Shown here in pieces: positions 24,851 to 34,511 of a stretch of 64,000 nucleotides of DNA. The notes under the pieces are model-generated. The model made no database searches, was not told the origin of the DNA, and saw nothing but the letters and a program-made list of their open reading frames with translations. This DNA comes from Terriglobia bacterium (lineage in GTDB: Bacteria; Acidobacteriota; Terriglobia; JAIQFV01), in assembly GCA_028716525.1 (NCBI GenBank), contig JAQUPQ010000002.1, positions 62,001 to 126,000 on the forward strand, read 5' to 3'. The position numbers were made by a program, and so were the translations under genes. How positions within the stretch are numbered: position 1 is the stretch's first letter; the number at the start of each line of letters is the position of its first letter.

Positions 24851-27800
24851 TCACGGCCGCTTCCGCCGCTCGTTCCACTTTTCCATCCAGTAATATCCCA
24901 AAGGAATTGCCACCATGGTCAGGGCGGTCGATACGAATGCTCCCGACATCATGGCAATGGCCAGGCCCTGGAAGATGGGATCCAGAATAATGACAAATCC
25001 GCCCACAATGACGGCGGCGGCCGTCAATGCAATGGGGCGGAACCGAACCGAGCCCGCTTCAATTACAGATTCCTTGAGCGGGCGACCTTCGCGCCGTCGG
25101 ATGTTGATGAAATCAACCAGTAAAATGGAATTTCGGACAATGATGCCCGCCAGCGCAATGAAGCCGATCATGGAGGTGGCTGTGAAAAAAGCCCCGATTA
25201 TCGCATGGGCGGGAAGAATGCCGATCAGGGTCAAAGGAATCGGGGCCATGATCACCAGGGGCACCACAAACGACTCGAACCAGGCCACGACCAGCACATA
25301 AATCAGAATCAACACGGCGGCAAACGCGATTCCCAAATCGCGGAAGACCTCATAGGTGATGTGCCACTCGCCATCCCATTTCATCACGACCTTGTCGGTG
25401 AGGAAGGGTTGGTGAGTCATCAGTTGATCGATCGTATATCCTTCCGGAATTTTTATATCGTGAATGGGGTTTTCCATATTGAAGATGGCGTAGACCGGAC
25501 TTTCTTGCGCCCCCGCGACATCGCCGGTCACATAAAAGACCCGCTGAAGATTCTTGTGATAGATGCTCTTGTCTTCGACGGCTTCTTCAAAACGAACTAT
25601 TTCGGAAAGGGGAACCTGCCTTCCGGAAGGGGATTGGATATAGAGATTTTTGATCTGTTGGAGGTTGGAGCGCGCATCCCGCGGAAGTCGCAGCATGACC
25701 TCGACCGGCTCTTTTTCCAGGGGTAGATGACTCAAACCTACACTCATGCCATCAACGGCAATTCGAAGTGTCTGGGCCACCTGGGCGGTGGAAATGCCGT
25801 TGAGAGCCGCTTTCTCTTTGTCCACCACGAGACGGACCTTAGGCTGGTCGTCTTCCATGTACCAATCGACGTCGACCACGCCCGGCGTCTTTTGAAAGAT
25901 GCCTTTGATTTGGCGCGCAATTTCGATTTGTTGAGTGTAATCGGGCCCGTACACCTCGGCGACCAAGGTGGACAATACCGGGGGGCCGGGCGGTATTTCG
26001 GCGATCTTGATGCGGGCGTTGTACCGAGCCCCGATGGCATCGATGTCGGGTCGAACGCGTTTCGCAATCTCGTGACTCTGTTGCCGGCGCTGCGATTTGT
26101 TGACCAAATTGACCTGGATGTCGGCCACATGGGGTCCTCGACGCAGAAAATAATGCCGCACCAAGCCGTTGAAGTTGTATGGCGAAGCTGTGCCGACATA
26201 GCTTTCAAAATCGGTGACTTCCGGCACCGTGCGCAAATAGGCGGCAATCTCCTTGGTGACGCGAGCCGTTTGCTCCAGCGTGGTGCCCTCAGGCATGTCG
26301 ATTATGACTTGGAATTCGCTCTTATTATCGAAGGGCAGCATTTTCACGGTGACGACTTTGAAGTACATCAGAAGAATAGAAATAAACAAAAGGACAACAA
26401 CGCTGCCGGCAAAGATCATCGATTTCCGCGAACTCTCCAGCAGCGGCGCCATGATCTTCTTGTAAATCCGGTACGTCTTTGTTTGCTCTAAAACGTATTG
26501 ATGCCCCGGGGATGAACCCGAGGACCGAAGGACCCGATAGGCCAACCACGGGGAAACAATAAAGGCCACCAACAGGGAGAAAAACATCGCCAACGATCCA
26601 CCCACGGGTATGGGCCGCATGTAAGGGCCCATCAAGCCTGAAACGAACGCCATCGGAAGGATGGCGGCAATGACCGTGAAGGTGGCAAGAATGGTGGGAT
26701 TGCCCACTTCGTCAACCGCCGCCACCGCGGCCTGAAGGGGTGGAAGAGTCGAATATTGCAAATGCCGGTGAATGTTTTCCACGACCACAATGGCGTCATC
26801 GACCAGGATTCCGATTGAAAAAATCAGCGCGAAAAGGGTGACGCGGTTCAGGGTGTACCCCAGCATGTAGTAAATGAACAGCGTCAGAGCCAAGGTCACG
26901 GGGACGGCCACGGCAACCACCAAGGATTCCTTGCGTCCCAGCGCCAGCGCGATCAAAACAATCACCGAAAGTGTTGCGATCAGCAGGTGTTCCAGCAGCT
27001 CATTGGATTTTTCTTGTGCCGTCTCGCCGTAATTTCGTGTGACCGTGACGTGAACATCCGAAGGAATCAGATAGCCACGTAATGAATTAACTTTCTTCTC
27101 CACCGTGTTGGCAATGTCGGTGGCGTTGGCGCCTTTTCGTTTGGAAATGGAGAGTGTGACCGCGGGGAATTCGTAGCCCGAGGATCCGGAGACCTTAATG
27201 TCTTTGTATCCGGCGGCGGGACCGGTTCCGAAGAAAACGTAATCCTGCGGCTCCTCCGGGCCGTCCTGAATACTCGCCACATCATTCAAGTAAACCGGCC
27301 GGCCGTTAAACGTCCCCACCACGACACGACCGATGTCGGCAGCGTTTTGCAGGAAAACTCCGGTCTCCAAAAGGATTTCGCGGTTGGCGGTAGCGAGCGA
27401 TCCTGCCGGCAGCGAGGCATTGGCTTGCTGAGCCATAGGAAGAATGGCCAGAGGTGAAACGTTCATCGCGGCCATTTTCTGAGGGTCCAGCAACACACGG
27501 ACTTGACGTCGTTGACCGCCGATGACGCGGGTTTCGGAAACGTCGGGAATGGCCTTGATTTGGCTGTCCAGTTCGTCGGCGACCCGGCGCAATTGAAAAT
27601 GGTCGTACCGCTCGCTCCACAATGTCAACGCCAGTACCGGAACGTCATCAATTGAGCGGGCCTTCACCAGCGGGGGCATGGCGCCCGAAGGCAGGAGATC
27701 CAGGTTTCCATTGACCTTGTCATAAAGTTTGACCAGGCTTTCTTCCATGTTCTGGCCGACCAGGAATCGAACCACGATCATGGCGAATCCGGGTTGAGAG

Positions 27801-28072
27801 GTGGAATACACATACTCCACACCCTTGATCTCCCAAATCTTCTTTTCAAAAGGTGTAGCCAAACGCTGTTCGACTTCTTGGGAAGACGCCCCGGGCATCG
27901 GGAGGAACACATCAAACATGGGAACGGAAATCTGCGGTTCCTCTTCCCGCGGGGTAAGGATTACCGCGCCGATGCCCAGCAGCAGCGAGGCCAGCAGCAA
28001 CAAAGGAGTCAGCTTGGAGTCAATGAAAAGATTTGCAATTTTTCCTGCTAATCCGATTCTACCGGTGGTCAT
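24851..28072 (-). CDS. RND efflux permease (AcrB/CzcA superfamily)
   Basis: Inner-membrane proton-driven pump of 1073 residues, full length for the family. The first helix follows [18 protein letters not shown], then the large periplasmic porter domain. Helices 2-6 include the TM4 segment [19 protein letters not shown], with the adjacent Asp pair needed for proton relay. The second half begins near [21 protein letters not shown] (spread over residues about 585-606). The sequence resembles the group of RND pumps with unassigned substrate in anaerobes; metal export by the HME class is not shown, since the HME charged pattern was not checked. The ATG at 28072 is chosen over GTG at 28078. It is the central gene of a TolC-MFP-RND operon. 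Confidence 0.93.
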   Translation of the reverse strand: MTTGRIGLAGKIANLFIDSKLTPLLLLASLLLGIGAVILTPREEEPQISVPMFDVFLPMPGASSQEVEQRLATPFEKKIWEIKGVEYVYSTSQPGFAMIVVRFLVGQNMEESLVKLYDKVNGNLDLLPSGAMPPLVKARSIDDVPVLALTLWSERYDHFQLRRVADELDSQIKAIPDVSETRVIGGQRRQVRVLLDPQKMAAMNVSPLAILPMAQQANASLPAGSLATANREILLETGVFLQNAADIGRVVVGTFNGRPVYLNDVASIQDGPEEPQDYVFFGTGPAAGYKDIKVSGSSGYEFPAVTLSISKRKGANATDIANTVEKKVNSLRGYLIPSDVHVTVTRNYGETAQEKSNELLEHLLIATLSVIVLIALALGRKESLVVAVAVPVTLALTLFIYYMLGYTLNRVTLFALIFSIGILVDDAIVVVENIHRHLQYSTLPPLQAAVAAVDEVGNPTILATFTVIAAILPMAFVSGLMGPYMRPIPVGGSLAMFFSLLVAFIVSPWLAYRVLRSSGSSPGHQYVLEQTKTYRIYKKIMAPLLESSRKSMIFAGSVVVLLFISILLMYFKVVTVKMLPFDNKSEFQVIIDMPEGTTLEQTARVTKEIAAYLRTVPEVTDFESYVGTASPYNFNGLVRHYFLRRGPHVADIQVNLVNKSQRRQQSHEIAKRVRPDIDAIGARYNARIKIAEIPPGPPVLSTLVAEVYGPDYTQQIEIARQIKGIFQKTPGVVDVDWYMEDDQPKVRLVVDKEKAALNGISTAQVAQTLRIAVDGMSVGLSHLPLEKEPVEVMLRLPRDARSNLQQIKNLYIQSPSGRQVPLSEIVRFEEAVEDKSIYHKNLQRVFYVTGDVAGAQESPVYAIFNMENPIHDIKIPEGYTIDQLMTHQPFLTDKVVMKWDGEWHITYEVFRDLGIAFAAVLILIYVLVVAWFESFVVPLVIMAPIPLTLIGILPAHAIIGAFFTATSMIGFIALAGIIVRNSILLVDFINIRRREGRPLKESVIEAGSVRFRPIALTAAAVIVGGFVIILDPIFQGLAIAMMSGAFVSTALTMVAIPLGYYWMEKWNERRKRP

Positions 28073-28117
28073 AATCACTCAAGACAGTCGACAAAAGAAT
28101 TTTCGGAATTTGAGACA

Positions 28118-29281
28118 TTAAATGATTTTTGAGCCGTCGATAACGCGGTCGGCCCCGTTGACGATGATCCGTTCATTAGGCGCAAGCCCACTCACAATTT
28201 CGTATTGGTTCTTTCCGGCGGGAGCGGTTTTAACCAGTCGCATCTGGGCAATCTGATCGGCATTCACGACCATCAGGTATTCCAGCTCTCCTCGAACGAA
28301 CCGCGAGGATGCAGGGACAAATATTCCTGTGCGGTTGCCGCGCGGAATTTGAACGGTTCCAAAGAGACCCGATCGGAGCTGTGTGTTGGGCGGAAGATCA
28401 ATTTTCACGATGGAAGTTCGCGACATGGGGTCTGTCGCCGGGACGATTTCAGAAATCCTCGCCGGAAGGGCGTTAACCCCCACTGCGTCTACAGTGATGC
28501 GGACATCCTCCCCGGTGTGCAGGGTGGAGGCGACTTCCTCGCCCACACTGGCTTCCAGGCGGAAGCGGCTGGCATCCTCGACGACAACCAGGGGCATTCC
28601 CGGTGTGGCCATGGTTCCGACATCGACGGATCTTTGGGTGACAACCCCGTTTTGGGGCGAGGTAATACGCGTGTAACTCTCGAAAGTGTTAGCGGCGGCA
28701 ATGTCGGCGTTCACCTGTTGACCCTTGGCCAGCACTTGTTCTTTCTTGGCGAGCATGGACTGGTACATGGCTTCGGCGCCGCGATACTTGGCTTCGACTT
28801 CGTCGAATTCCTGGGGGCTGACGGATTTTTTTGAAAGCAGATCTTTGAAGCGTCCGTAAGTGGCTGTGGCGAGTGCGCGGTTGGCGTCGGCCCCGCGGAT
28901 GCCTTCATCCACCTCAGTCAAAGCATGTTGAATCTCGCTCCGGCCCGCCTGCGCCTTGGAAAGTTGCGCGGCAGCGTCGCGGTCGTCCAATAACATCAGC
29001 AATTGCCCGGCTCGAACATGATCGCCTTCCTGGACTCGCACTTCTCGAACCGTGCTCATGACCTTTGTGGCGATCATACTGGTGTTTACAGAACGCACCG
29101 TGCCAACCGCCTCTACATAATCGGGGATTGTCTCGACTTGGACGGCAGCAACTTGGACTCCGGAAACCGTGGGATGATCAACCCGGGCAGTTCCAGGTCC
29201 GATGGCTCCGCATCCCATTAAGAAAAGAATGAGCGCCGAGATCATGAGTCCTGCGATTAGTTGAGCGATACGGGATGGCAT
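28118..29281 (-). CDS. RND periplasmic adaptor (membrane fusion) lipoprotein
   Basis: Periplasmic adaptor joining the pump to the outer-membrane channel, 387 residues. A lipoprotein signal is clear: LILFLMGC with lipobox LMGC at residues 21-24. Then come the barrel-sandwich first half (VRSVNTSMIATKVMSTVREV, VQEGDHVRAGQLL), a coiled-coil hairpin with Ala/Lys/Glu repeats (about 115-195), the second half SPQNGVVTQRSVDVG and the beta-barrel domain. The C-terminal membrane-proximal domain ends NGADRVIDGSKII. It is 36 bases past the TolC-like gene. Confidence 0.92.
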   Translation of the reverse strand: MPSRIAQLIAGLMISALILFLMGCGAIGPGTARVDHPTVSGVQVAAVQVETIPDYVEAVGTVRSVNTSMIATKVMSTVREVRVQEGDHVRAGQLLMLLDDRDAAAQLSKAQAGRSEIQHALTEVDEGIRGADANRALATATYGRFKDLLSKKSVSPQEFDEVEAKYRGAEAMYQSMLAKKEQVLAKGQQVNADIAAANTFESYTRITSPQNGVVTQRSVDVGTMATPGMPLVVVEDASRFRLEASVGEEVASTLHTGEDVRITVDAVGVNALPARISEIVPATDPMSRTSIVKIDLPPNTQLRSGLFGTVQIPRGNRTGIFVPASSRFVRGELEYLMVVNADQIAQMRLVKTAPAGKNQYEIVSGLAPNERIIVNGADRVIDGSKII

Positions 29282-29317
29282 GGAATGACTCCTTTTAAAT
29301 ACGCTTGATGAGCAGCC

Positions 29318-30718
29318 TTACGGGTTGACCACCTCAGAGTTTTCATTGAGTGTTCCGGACGCCAGTTCCAGGTTGGCTTTGGCTATACGATGATCGAAGA
29401 GCGCTTGGAGATGAGCCGTCCGCGCCTGGGTGAGATCAGTTTGGGCACGAAGAAGATCCGTGATGGTGGTTAGTCCGGCGCCATACCGATTCAGAGTAAT
29501 GCGCAAGCTTTCCTCCGCCTGGGCGATAGCTGATTGCGTGACGTCAAGCCGTTGGCGGGAGGTTTCCAAATCCAGGGAAGCTTGTTTCACCTGAAGCTTC
29601 ACCGCGGACGACATGTATTGACTCATGGAGGTAGAGCGTTCCAGGTTGGCCTTGGCCTCCTCGAGCCGGGCTTGGTCGCCACGGCCGTGGAATAGGTTGA
29701 TGTGAACTTGTGCCCCAACGATCCAATTGTTTCCGCCGCGCTGCGTCAATGTTTGAGTGTCGCTTTCCCACGATCCAAAAAAGCCGGCCTGTGGCAGAAA
29801 CTCCGACCGGGCGACCGTGACGCCTTTTTTTGCGATATCTTTCATCAGCAGGGTCTGGAGGTAATCGGGCCGTTGCTCCAAGGCCTGCTGAAACAAGGAA
29901 GTCTCGGGGGGCGCATCAAACCGGGCTTCGGTCAGATCCGAGGAAACCTCTACCGGAGAGTCCACAGGCAGTCCCAGCTCAAAATTCAGCGCGGCCATAG
30001 ATAAGGCGACCTGGTTCCTCGCTTGGAGCAAAGCTTCTTCCATGCGCGAACGAAAAACTTGGGCCGCCAGTTTGTCGGACTCGACGATCATTCCCGACTG
30101 AAACATGGAATCGGCCCGCGTCTGAGCGGCGGCCGCGGTCTTCACGGCATCTTCTGCAACTTGTTGTCCCGACCGGGCCAGCAGATGCAATGTGTAGGCT
30201 TTGACAACCCGGAAGATCAATTCCTGCTTGGTTCTCTCCACATCTTTCCGAGCGATTTCTTCTCCCAGCCTGGCTTGACCGACGTAACCGCGAATCTTGC
30301 CGGCGTCATAAATCACCTGCTGCAGCGACAGCTTCGCTTGAAAATTATCCAGAGCATCCGGCCGGTTCAGCGAAACGATATTGAAATTCTCGGGGCCAAA
30401 TTGCCGCTGAGTCAACAAACTGCCGAAGACGTACACGGGGTTGTTTCCGCGTGTAATTGTTTCGTCGAAGTTCAGCTGGGGGAGATAGTTCGACAGGGCC
30501 TGCGAAATTTTGGTTTTGGCGGCATCCCGTCCCTGTTGTGCGGCGCGATATGAATTGTTGTTCTGAAGTGCGATGGAAACCGCCTGCTTTATAGATAATG
30601 GCGTGGCAGGAATCGGAGATCCAGGTGTCTGCCCCGACGTCCCGATTTGACCCTGAAGCGATGAGGCTGAAACTAGCAGTAGGAGAATAGTCGCCAATTG
30701 GTGGACATGCTTTTTCAT
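29318..30718 (-). CDS. TolC-family outer-membrane efflux protein
   Basis: Outer-membrane channel of the tripartite pump, 466 residues. Residues 1-24 are a signal peptide (ATILLLLVSASSLQGQ). Two OEP repeats follow, beginning SIKQAVSIALQNNNSYRAA and, in the second half, FQQALEQRPDYLQ, with long amphipathic helices and short beta segments (FGSWESDTQTLTQ). The tail ends YRYGAGLTTITDLLRAQ-like then LELASG, as in TolC homologues. The start at 30718 gives a proper signal peptide; an in-frame ATG at 30760 would add 14 residues. It is the first gene of the operon. Confidence 0.92.
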   Translation of the reverse strand: MKKHVHQLATILLLLVSASSLQGQIGTSGQTPGSPIPATPLSIKQAVSIALQNNNSYRAAQQGRDAAKTKISQALSNYLPQLNFDETITRGNNPVYVFGSLLTQRQFGPENFNIVSLNRPDALDNFQAKLSLQQVIYDAGKIRGYVGQARLGEEIARKDVERTKQELIFRVVKAYTLHLLARSGQQVAEDAVKTAAAAQTRADSMFQSGMIVESDKLAAQVFRSRMEEALLQARNQVALSMAALNFELGLPVDSPVEVSSDLTEARFDAPPETSLFQQALEQRPDYLQTLLMKDIAKKGVTVARSEFLPQAGFFGSWESDTQTLTQRGGNNWIVGAQVHINLFHGRGDQARLEEAKANLERSTSMSQYMSSAVKLQVKQASLDLETSRQRLDVTQSAIAQAEESLRITLNRYGAGLTTITDLLRAQTDLTQARTAHLQALFDHRIAKANLELASGTLNENSEVVNP

Positions 30719-31114
30719 GGATATCCCAGGATGCAATCTTTTGAGTATTTGAAATTTCATTCCTGTATGAAGAGAAAATGCGCCCTTGTATTTCCCCGGA
30801 AGCCCGCTTGTGGAAGTGCGCTGCGGCTGATCTCGCGGCGCTCCACTGCTTATCGATTCAAGGGTTCGCCAAATGACTCAAAGATTTTGATGATGAGTAC
30901 GAGAAAATGCGGGGACATGTCGTGGCGGCAAGATTGTTATTTGATACAAACGGGTGAAGCGGGTCCCATCCGAGGGACAACATTTTTCCCCAATGCTTCT
31001 TTACGTTCCCTGGGATTCGTTTTATATTGATCTTCTTCCAGCGGTTGCGTTTCAATCTGTACTCAAAGCGCAATCCTTCACTCCCTGGACAAACTCTCCG
31101 AACAGGAGTCCTTC
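30719..31114. other. Divergent promoter region of the efflux operon and the decarboxylase gene
   Basis: About 395 bases without a supported gene. Promoters in both directions are required here, but I find no near-consensus pair. Confidence 0.5.
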
Positions 31115-32677
31115 ATGGCTGCAAGTTCGACCGCCAAATCGGCAACGAAAAAACGGAAATCAGTATCACGAGGAAAGAACGCGACGCTTGATTTTTCTTC
31201 TTCTCAATTCAAGGCGGCGCTTCGAAGGTCGGAGAAGCTGGTCATGGATTACCTCGATTCTGTGAACAGGAAACCCATCTTTCCCCGACTTGATGGAGAG
31301 AGATTAAGGCGGATTATCCGGGAACCTTTGCCGGTTTCACCGAGGTCCCCGGTTCGCGTCCTCCAGGAGTTTGAGCGCAGGGTTTTGCCGTATGTCCGTC
31401 ATAACCTGCATCCCCGATTCTTCGGCTATGTTTCTTCTCCAGGCAATCCCATGGGTGTGGTGGCCGATTTAGTGACGGCAGCGGTGAATCAAAACGTCAC
31501 CTCCTGGCGTTCAGCGCCAGTCGCGACGGAAGTGGAATTGCAAACCATCGACTGGATAAAAGAACTGGTGGGCTATCCCGCCGAGGCGCTGGGGATGTTT
31601 ACGAGCGGAGGGTCGTCGGCCAATTTGCAGGCCCTGGCCGTGGCACGAGAAATAATTGCCAACGCCGAAGTGTCACTACATGGGGTGCAGTCGCTGGGGC
31701 GACAAAAACTCGTTTTGTACATGTCGACCGAAGGGCACATGTCGATTCCCAAGGCCATGGGTCTGCTGGGGCTGGGAAAGTCCGCGGTCCGGACCGTCCG
31801 TGTGGACTCAAGTTTCGGAATGGATACGAACGACTTACAACAAAAGATCGAAGAAGACCGCGCTCATGGTTTATCGCCGTTTTGTGTGGTCGGAAATGCG
31901 GGGACGGTGAATACCGGTGCGATTGATGATCTCGGGGAAATCGGGCGAATCGCCGCCCGTGAAAAGATGTGGTTTCATGTCGACGCCGCGTATGGCGGCT
32001 ATGCCATGCTCGTTCCGCAGGTCAAAAAACGATTCCGGGGGTTGGAATCGGCTGATTCGGTGACCTTGGATCCGCACAAGTGGCTTTACCAGCCGATTGA
32101 TGCCGGCTGCGTCCTCATTCGTGATCGACGGCATGCGCACAGGACTTTCAGTGGAAGTGGGGACTATGCCAAAGTCATCGCCGGTCTCCCGGGAGAAGAT
32201 TTTGCATTTTTTGAGCATGGCATGGATCTCACGCGGCGTTTTCGAGCTCTGAAGATCTGGATGACTTTCAAGTGTTATGGTGTTCGCGCATTGCGCTCCA
32301 ATGTCGAGAAGAATCTCAAGATGGCGCAATATCTTCGGAATCGTATTACAAGCTGCGAAGACATTGAATTGCTGGCGCCGGTCGAGCTGGCGATTGTCTG
32401 CTTCCGTTTTATTCCCAAAGAATTTCGGGAGCGGTATGCCCGGGAGACACCCGCCACTCAGCGGGCCTTGGACGATCAATTGAACGGATGGAATCGCGAA
32501 TTGATGACGCGAATGCAGCGCGGCGGCGTCGCCTATGTCTCCAATGCCGTTCTGAATGGAAAATTCGCGTTGCGAGCCTGTGTGTTGTCGTACCGAACCG
32601 AAGAACAGGACATGGATATTCTTGTTGGGGAAATCCAGAAATTGGGGCGCGCCATTGCACGGGAGAAGAAAGATTAG
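31115..32677 (+). CDS. PLP-dependent group II decarboxylase (aromatic amino acid/glutamate type)
   Basis: Cytoplasmic amino-acid decarboxylase, 520 residues. A 30-residue Lys/Ser-rich leader precedes the fold. Visible motifs: HPRFFGYVSSPGNPMGV, TSGGSSANLQAL, HVDAAYGGYAML and the PLP lysine Lys322 in LDPHKWLYQP. The DPHKWL form and length are those of aromatic-L-amino-acid, tyrosine and related decarboxylases; the product cannot be decided. AGGAG lies five bases ahead of the ATG. It is followed 45 bases later by a secreted amidohydrolase. Confidence 0.9.
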   Translation: MAASSTAKSATKKRKSVSRGKNATLDFSSSQFKAALRRSEKLVMDYLDSVNRKPIFPRLDGERLRRIIREPLPVSPRSPVRVLQEFERRVLPYVRHNLHPRFFGYVSSPGNPMGVVADLVTAAVNQNVTSWRSAPVATEVELQTIDWIKELVGYPAEALGMFTSGGSSANLQALAVAREIIANAEVSLHGVQSLGRQKLVLYMSTEGHMSIPKAMGLLGLGKSAVRTVRVDSSFGMDTNDLQQKIEEDRAHGLSPFCVVGNAGTVNTGAIDDLGEIGRIAAREKMWFHVDAAYGGYAMLVPQVKKRFRGLESADSVTLDPHKWLYQPIDAGCVLIRDRRHAHRTFSGSGDYAKVIAGLPGEDFAFFEHGMDLTRRFRALKIWMTFKCYGVRALRSNVEKNLKMAQYLRNRITSCEDIELLAPVELAIVCFRFIPKEFRERYARETPATQRALDDQLNGWNRELMTRMQRGGVAYVSNAVLNGKFALRACVLSYRTEEQDMDILVGEIQKLGRAIAREKKD

Positions 32678-32722
32678 TGGAGCTCGGGAATTATTTGTGT
32701 AATTAACTAGCGGAGGTGCGGA

Positions 32723-34036
32723 ATGAAGAACTGCTTCATGCGCGTTCACAGGTGGATAAGCTTGGGCATGTGTTTGGCAGGCCTGGTGTTTGCTGGTGCT
32801 ATGTTTGCCCAAACGAGCACGAGCCCGGTGGTGATTAAGGCGGGAAGGCTGATCACAGGCAATGGGCAGGCGCCTTTGTCGGACGTCCTCATTTTGGTTC
32901 AAGGCAACCGTATCGCTGCCGTCGGATCCAAAATTGAAATTCCCGCCGGCGCCCGGGTGATTGATCTCTCGGGTGCGACGGTGATGCCGGGTCTGATTGA
33001 TGCGCATACGCATCTCCTGCTGCAGGGAGACATCACCGCTGATGATTATGACGCCCAGTTGTTGAAGGAATCGCCTCAATACCGGACTATTTTGGCAACC
33101 GTGAACGCCCGGACAGCGTTAATGAACGGATTTACGACATTACGCGATGTGGAAACTGAAGGAGCGTTTTATTCCGACGTGGATTTAAAGCGCGCCATTA
33201 ACAGGGGAATCATCCCGGGGCCGCATCTGATCGTGGCGACTCGCGCGCTCGATGTTACGGGAGCGTATCCGTTGCTCGGCTATGCCCCCAACGTGCCGGT
33301 TCCCACCGGTGTTCAGGTGTGCGACGGCCCTGAGGCCTGCCGTCGTGCCGTTCGAGAACAAATCAAGTACGGCGCCGACTGGATCAAGGTGTACGCCGAC
33401 CGCAGTTATTATGTTCTTCCCGATGGAACGCTCTCGTCCATTCCAACGTTTACACCGGCCGAGATGGGTGCCATCGTGGATGAAGCCCACCGGGAACGTG
33501 ATAAAGTGGCGGCGCACGCCATGGCCACTCCCGGTGAAAAGACGGCCCTGGATGCCGGCGTCGATTCCATCGAACATGGCGACTACTTAAGCGAACAAAC
33601 ACTGGCACAAATGAAACGCCAGGGGGTTTTTTATTGTCCCACCCTGTTTGTGGGTGATTACGTCGCCCGTGGCCGGGCTCAAGCCGGCGCTCCGATTTGG
33701 GAGAAGATGATCGACATCGCCCGCCAATCCTTTGGCCGCGCCTTAAATGAAGGCGTGACCATCGTCTTCGGCACGGATGCCGGAGGTTTTCCTTGGACCG
33801 AAAATGAGGCGAAGGAATTTTCTTACATGGTGAAGTATGGAATGACGCCCATGCAGGCAATTCAATCAGCCACCTCCATCGCCGCCAAGGCTTTGGGAAT
33901 TGACGAGACAGTGGGGACCGTCGAGCCGGGGAAAGAGGCCGATATCATCGCCGTGAATGGAGATCCGTTGTCGAGTATTTCCCTGATGGAAAAAGTATCT
34001 TTCGTCATGAAGGACGGCAAGATTTATAAGGAATAA
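32723..34036 (+). CDS. Secreted metal-dependent amidohydrolase (imidazolonepropionase-like)
   Basis: Periplasmic amidohydrolase, 437 residues. The signal peptide ends around FAGAMFAQ (residue 29). The catalytic barrel follows a small beta-sandwich (VVIKAGRLITGNGQ) and contains the metal motif MPGLIDAHTHLL, a likely carbamylated-Lys segment (YGADWIKVYAD), the DSIEHGDY His and the FGTDAGGFP Asp. This set matches the exported Xaa-Pro dipeptidase/imidazolonepropionase-like group, which probably cleaves dipeptides or cyclic amides. GGAGG sits eight bases ahead of the ATG. The next gene starts six bases after the stop. Confidence 0.9.
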   Translation: MKNCFMRVHRWISLGMCLAGLVFAGAMFAQTSTSPVVIKAGRLITGNGQAPLSDVLILVQGNRIAAVGSKIEIPAGARVIDLSGATVMPGLIDAHTHLLLQGDITADDYDAQLLKESPQYRTILATVNARTALMNGFTTLRDVETEGAFYSDVDLKRAINRGIIPGPHLIVATRALDVTGAYPLLGYAPNVPVPTGVQVCDGPEACRRAVREQIKYGADWIKVYADRSYYVLPDGTLSSIPTFTPAEMGAIVDEAHRERDKVAAHAMATPGEKTALDAGVDSIEHGDYLSEQTLAQMKRQGVFYCPTLFVGDYVARGRAQAGAPIWEKMIDIARQSFGRALNEGVTIVFGTDAGGFPWTENEAKEFSYMVKYGMTPMQAIQSATSIAAKALGIDETVGTVEPGKEADIIAVNGDPLSSISLMEKVSFVMKDGKIYKE

Positions 34037-34041
34037 GAGAA

Positions 34042-34449
34042 ATGAGGCGGAAGAAAAAAACCGTTTCGGCGGCCTCACTTGAAACTGCCCGTCGGTTAAG
34101 TGAGCTCCATGAGTCGATTCGGGATATCTTGCGGCGTCTGGAAGGGTTGAGCGAAAAGAAATTGTGGGGTGGTCTGGGGTATCGGTACGAGGGCCTGCTT
34201 TTCTTTACGCTGACGCTTCGCGCCCGAACGGTTTTGATCGAAATGAAGTTGCTCGGCGAAGAAGCCGATCGGGCACGAGAACTTCCCTTTGTTCACCCTC
34301 ACAGCTTCAAACGATTGGCGCGGAATGGCTGGGTGGCGGTCTCAGCAACGCCCGAAGTGCCGCTACGCAGGATTGAAGAACTGGTGGATCGCAGTTACTG
34401 GAGCCGCATAGAGTCTCGTCCGCGCTCCAAGGCCATGCCCTGGATTTGA
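34042..34449 (+). CDS. Uncharacterised small protein, possibly MmcQ/YjbR-like
   Basis: A 135-residue basic protein. The end, WVAVSATPEVPLRRIEELVDRSYW, resembles the last strand-helix of the MmcQ/YjbR family (double-wing, DNA-binding-like fold). The centre GYRYEGLLFFTLTLRARTVLIEMKL supplies antiparallel strands that would fit. The first 30 residues are a basic helix. It begins six bases after the amidohydrolase stop and is likely in the same transcript. Family assignment is tentative. Confidence 0.6.
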   Translation: MRRKKKTVSAASLETARRLSELHESIRDILRRLEGLSEKKLWGGLGYRYEGLLFFTLTLRARTVLIEMKLLGEEADRARELPFVHPHSFKRLARNGWVAVSATPEVPLRRIEELVDRSYWSRIESRPRSKAMPWI

Positions 34450-34494
34450 GTCGCACGTGAACGACCGAACGGATCACGCGGGCGTCGATCCTCG

Positions 34495-34511
34495 AGGAGG
34501 AAACAGATCTG
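34495..34511 (+). promoter_or_regulatory. Strong ribosome site pointing to a CTG start codon
   Basis: A full AGGAGG (34495-34500) is followed after eight bases by CTG (34509-34511), in frame with the glycosyltransferase. The next possible start is TTG at 34518, 17 bases from the site, and no ATG or GTG is in a better position. Confidence 0.45.

Noticed and set aside
31871-33079. 402-codon minus-strand frame
   Set aside because: It spans two convincing plus-strand genes and their junction, and has no recognisable motif.
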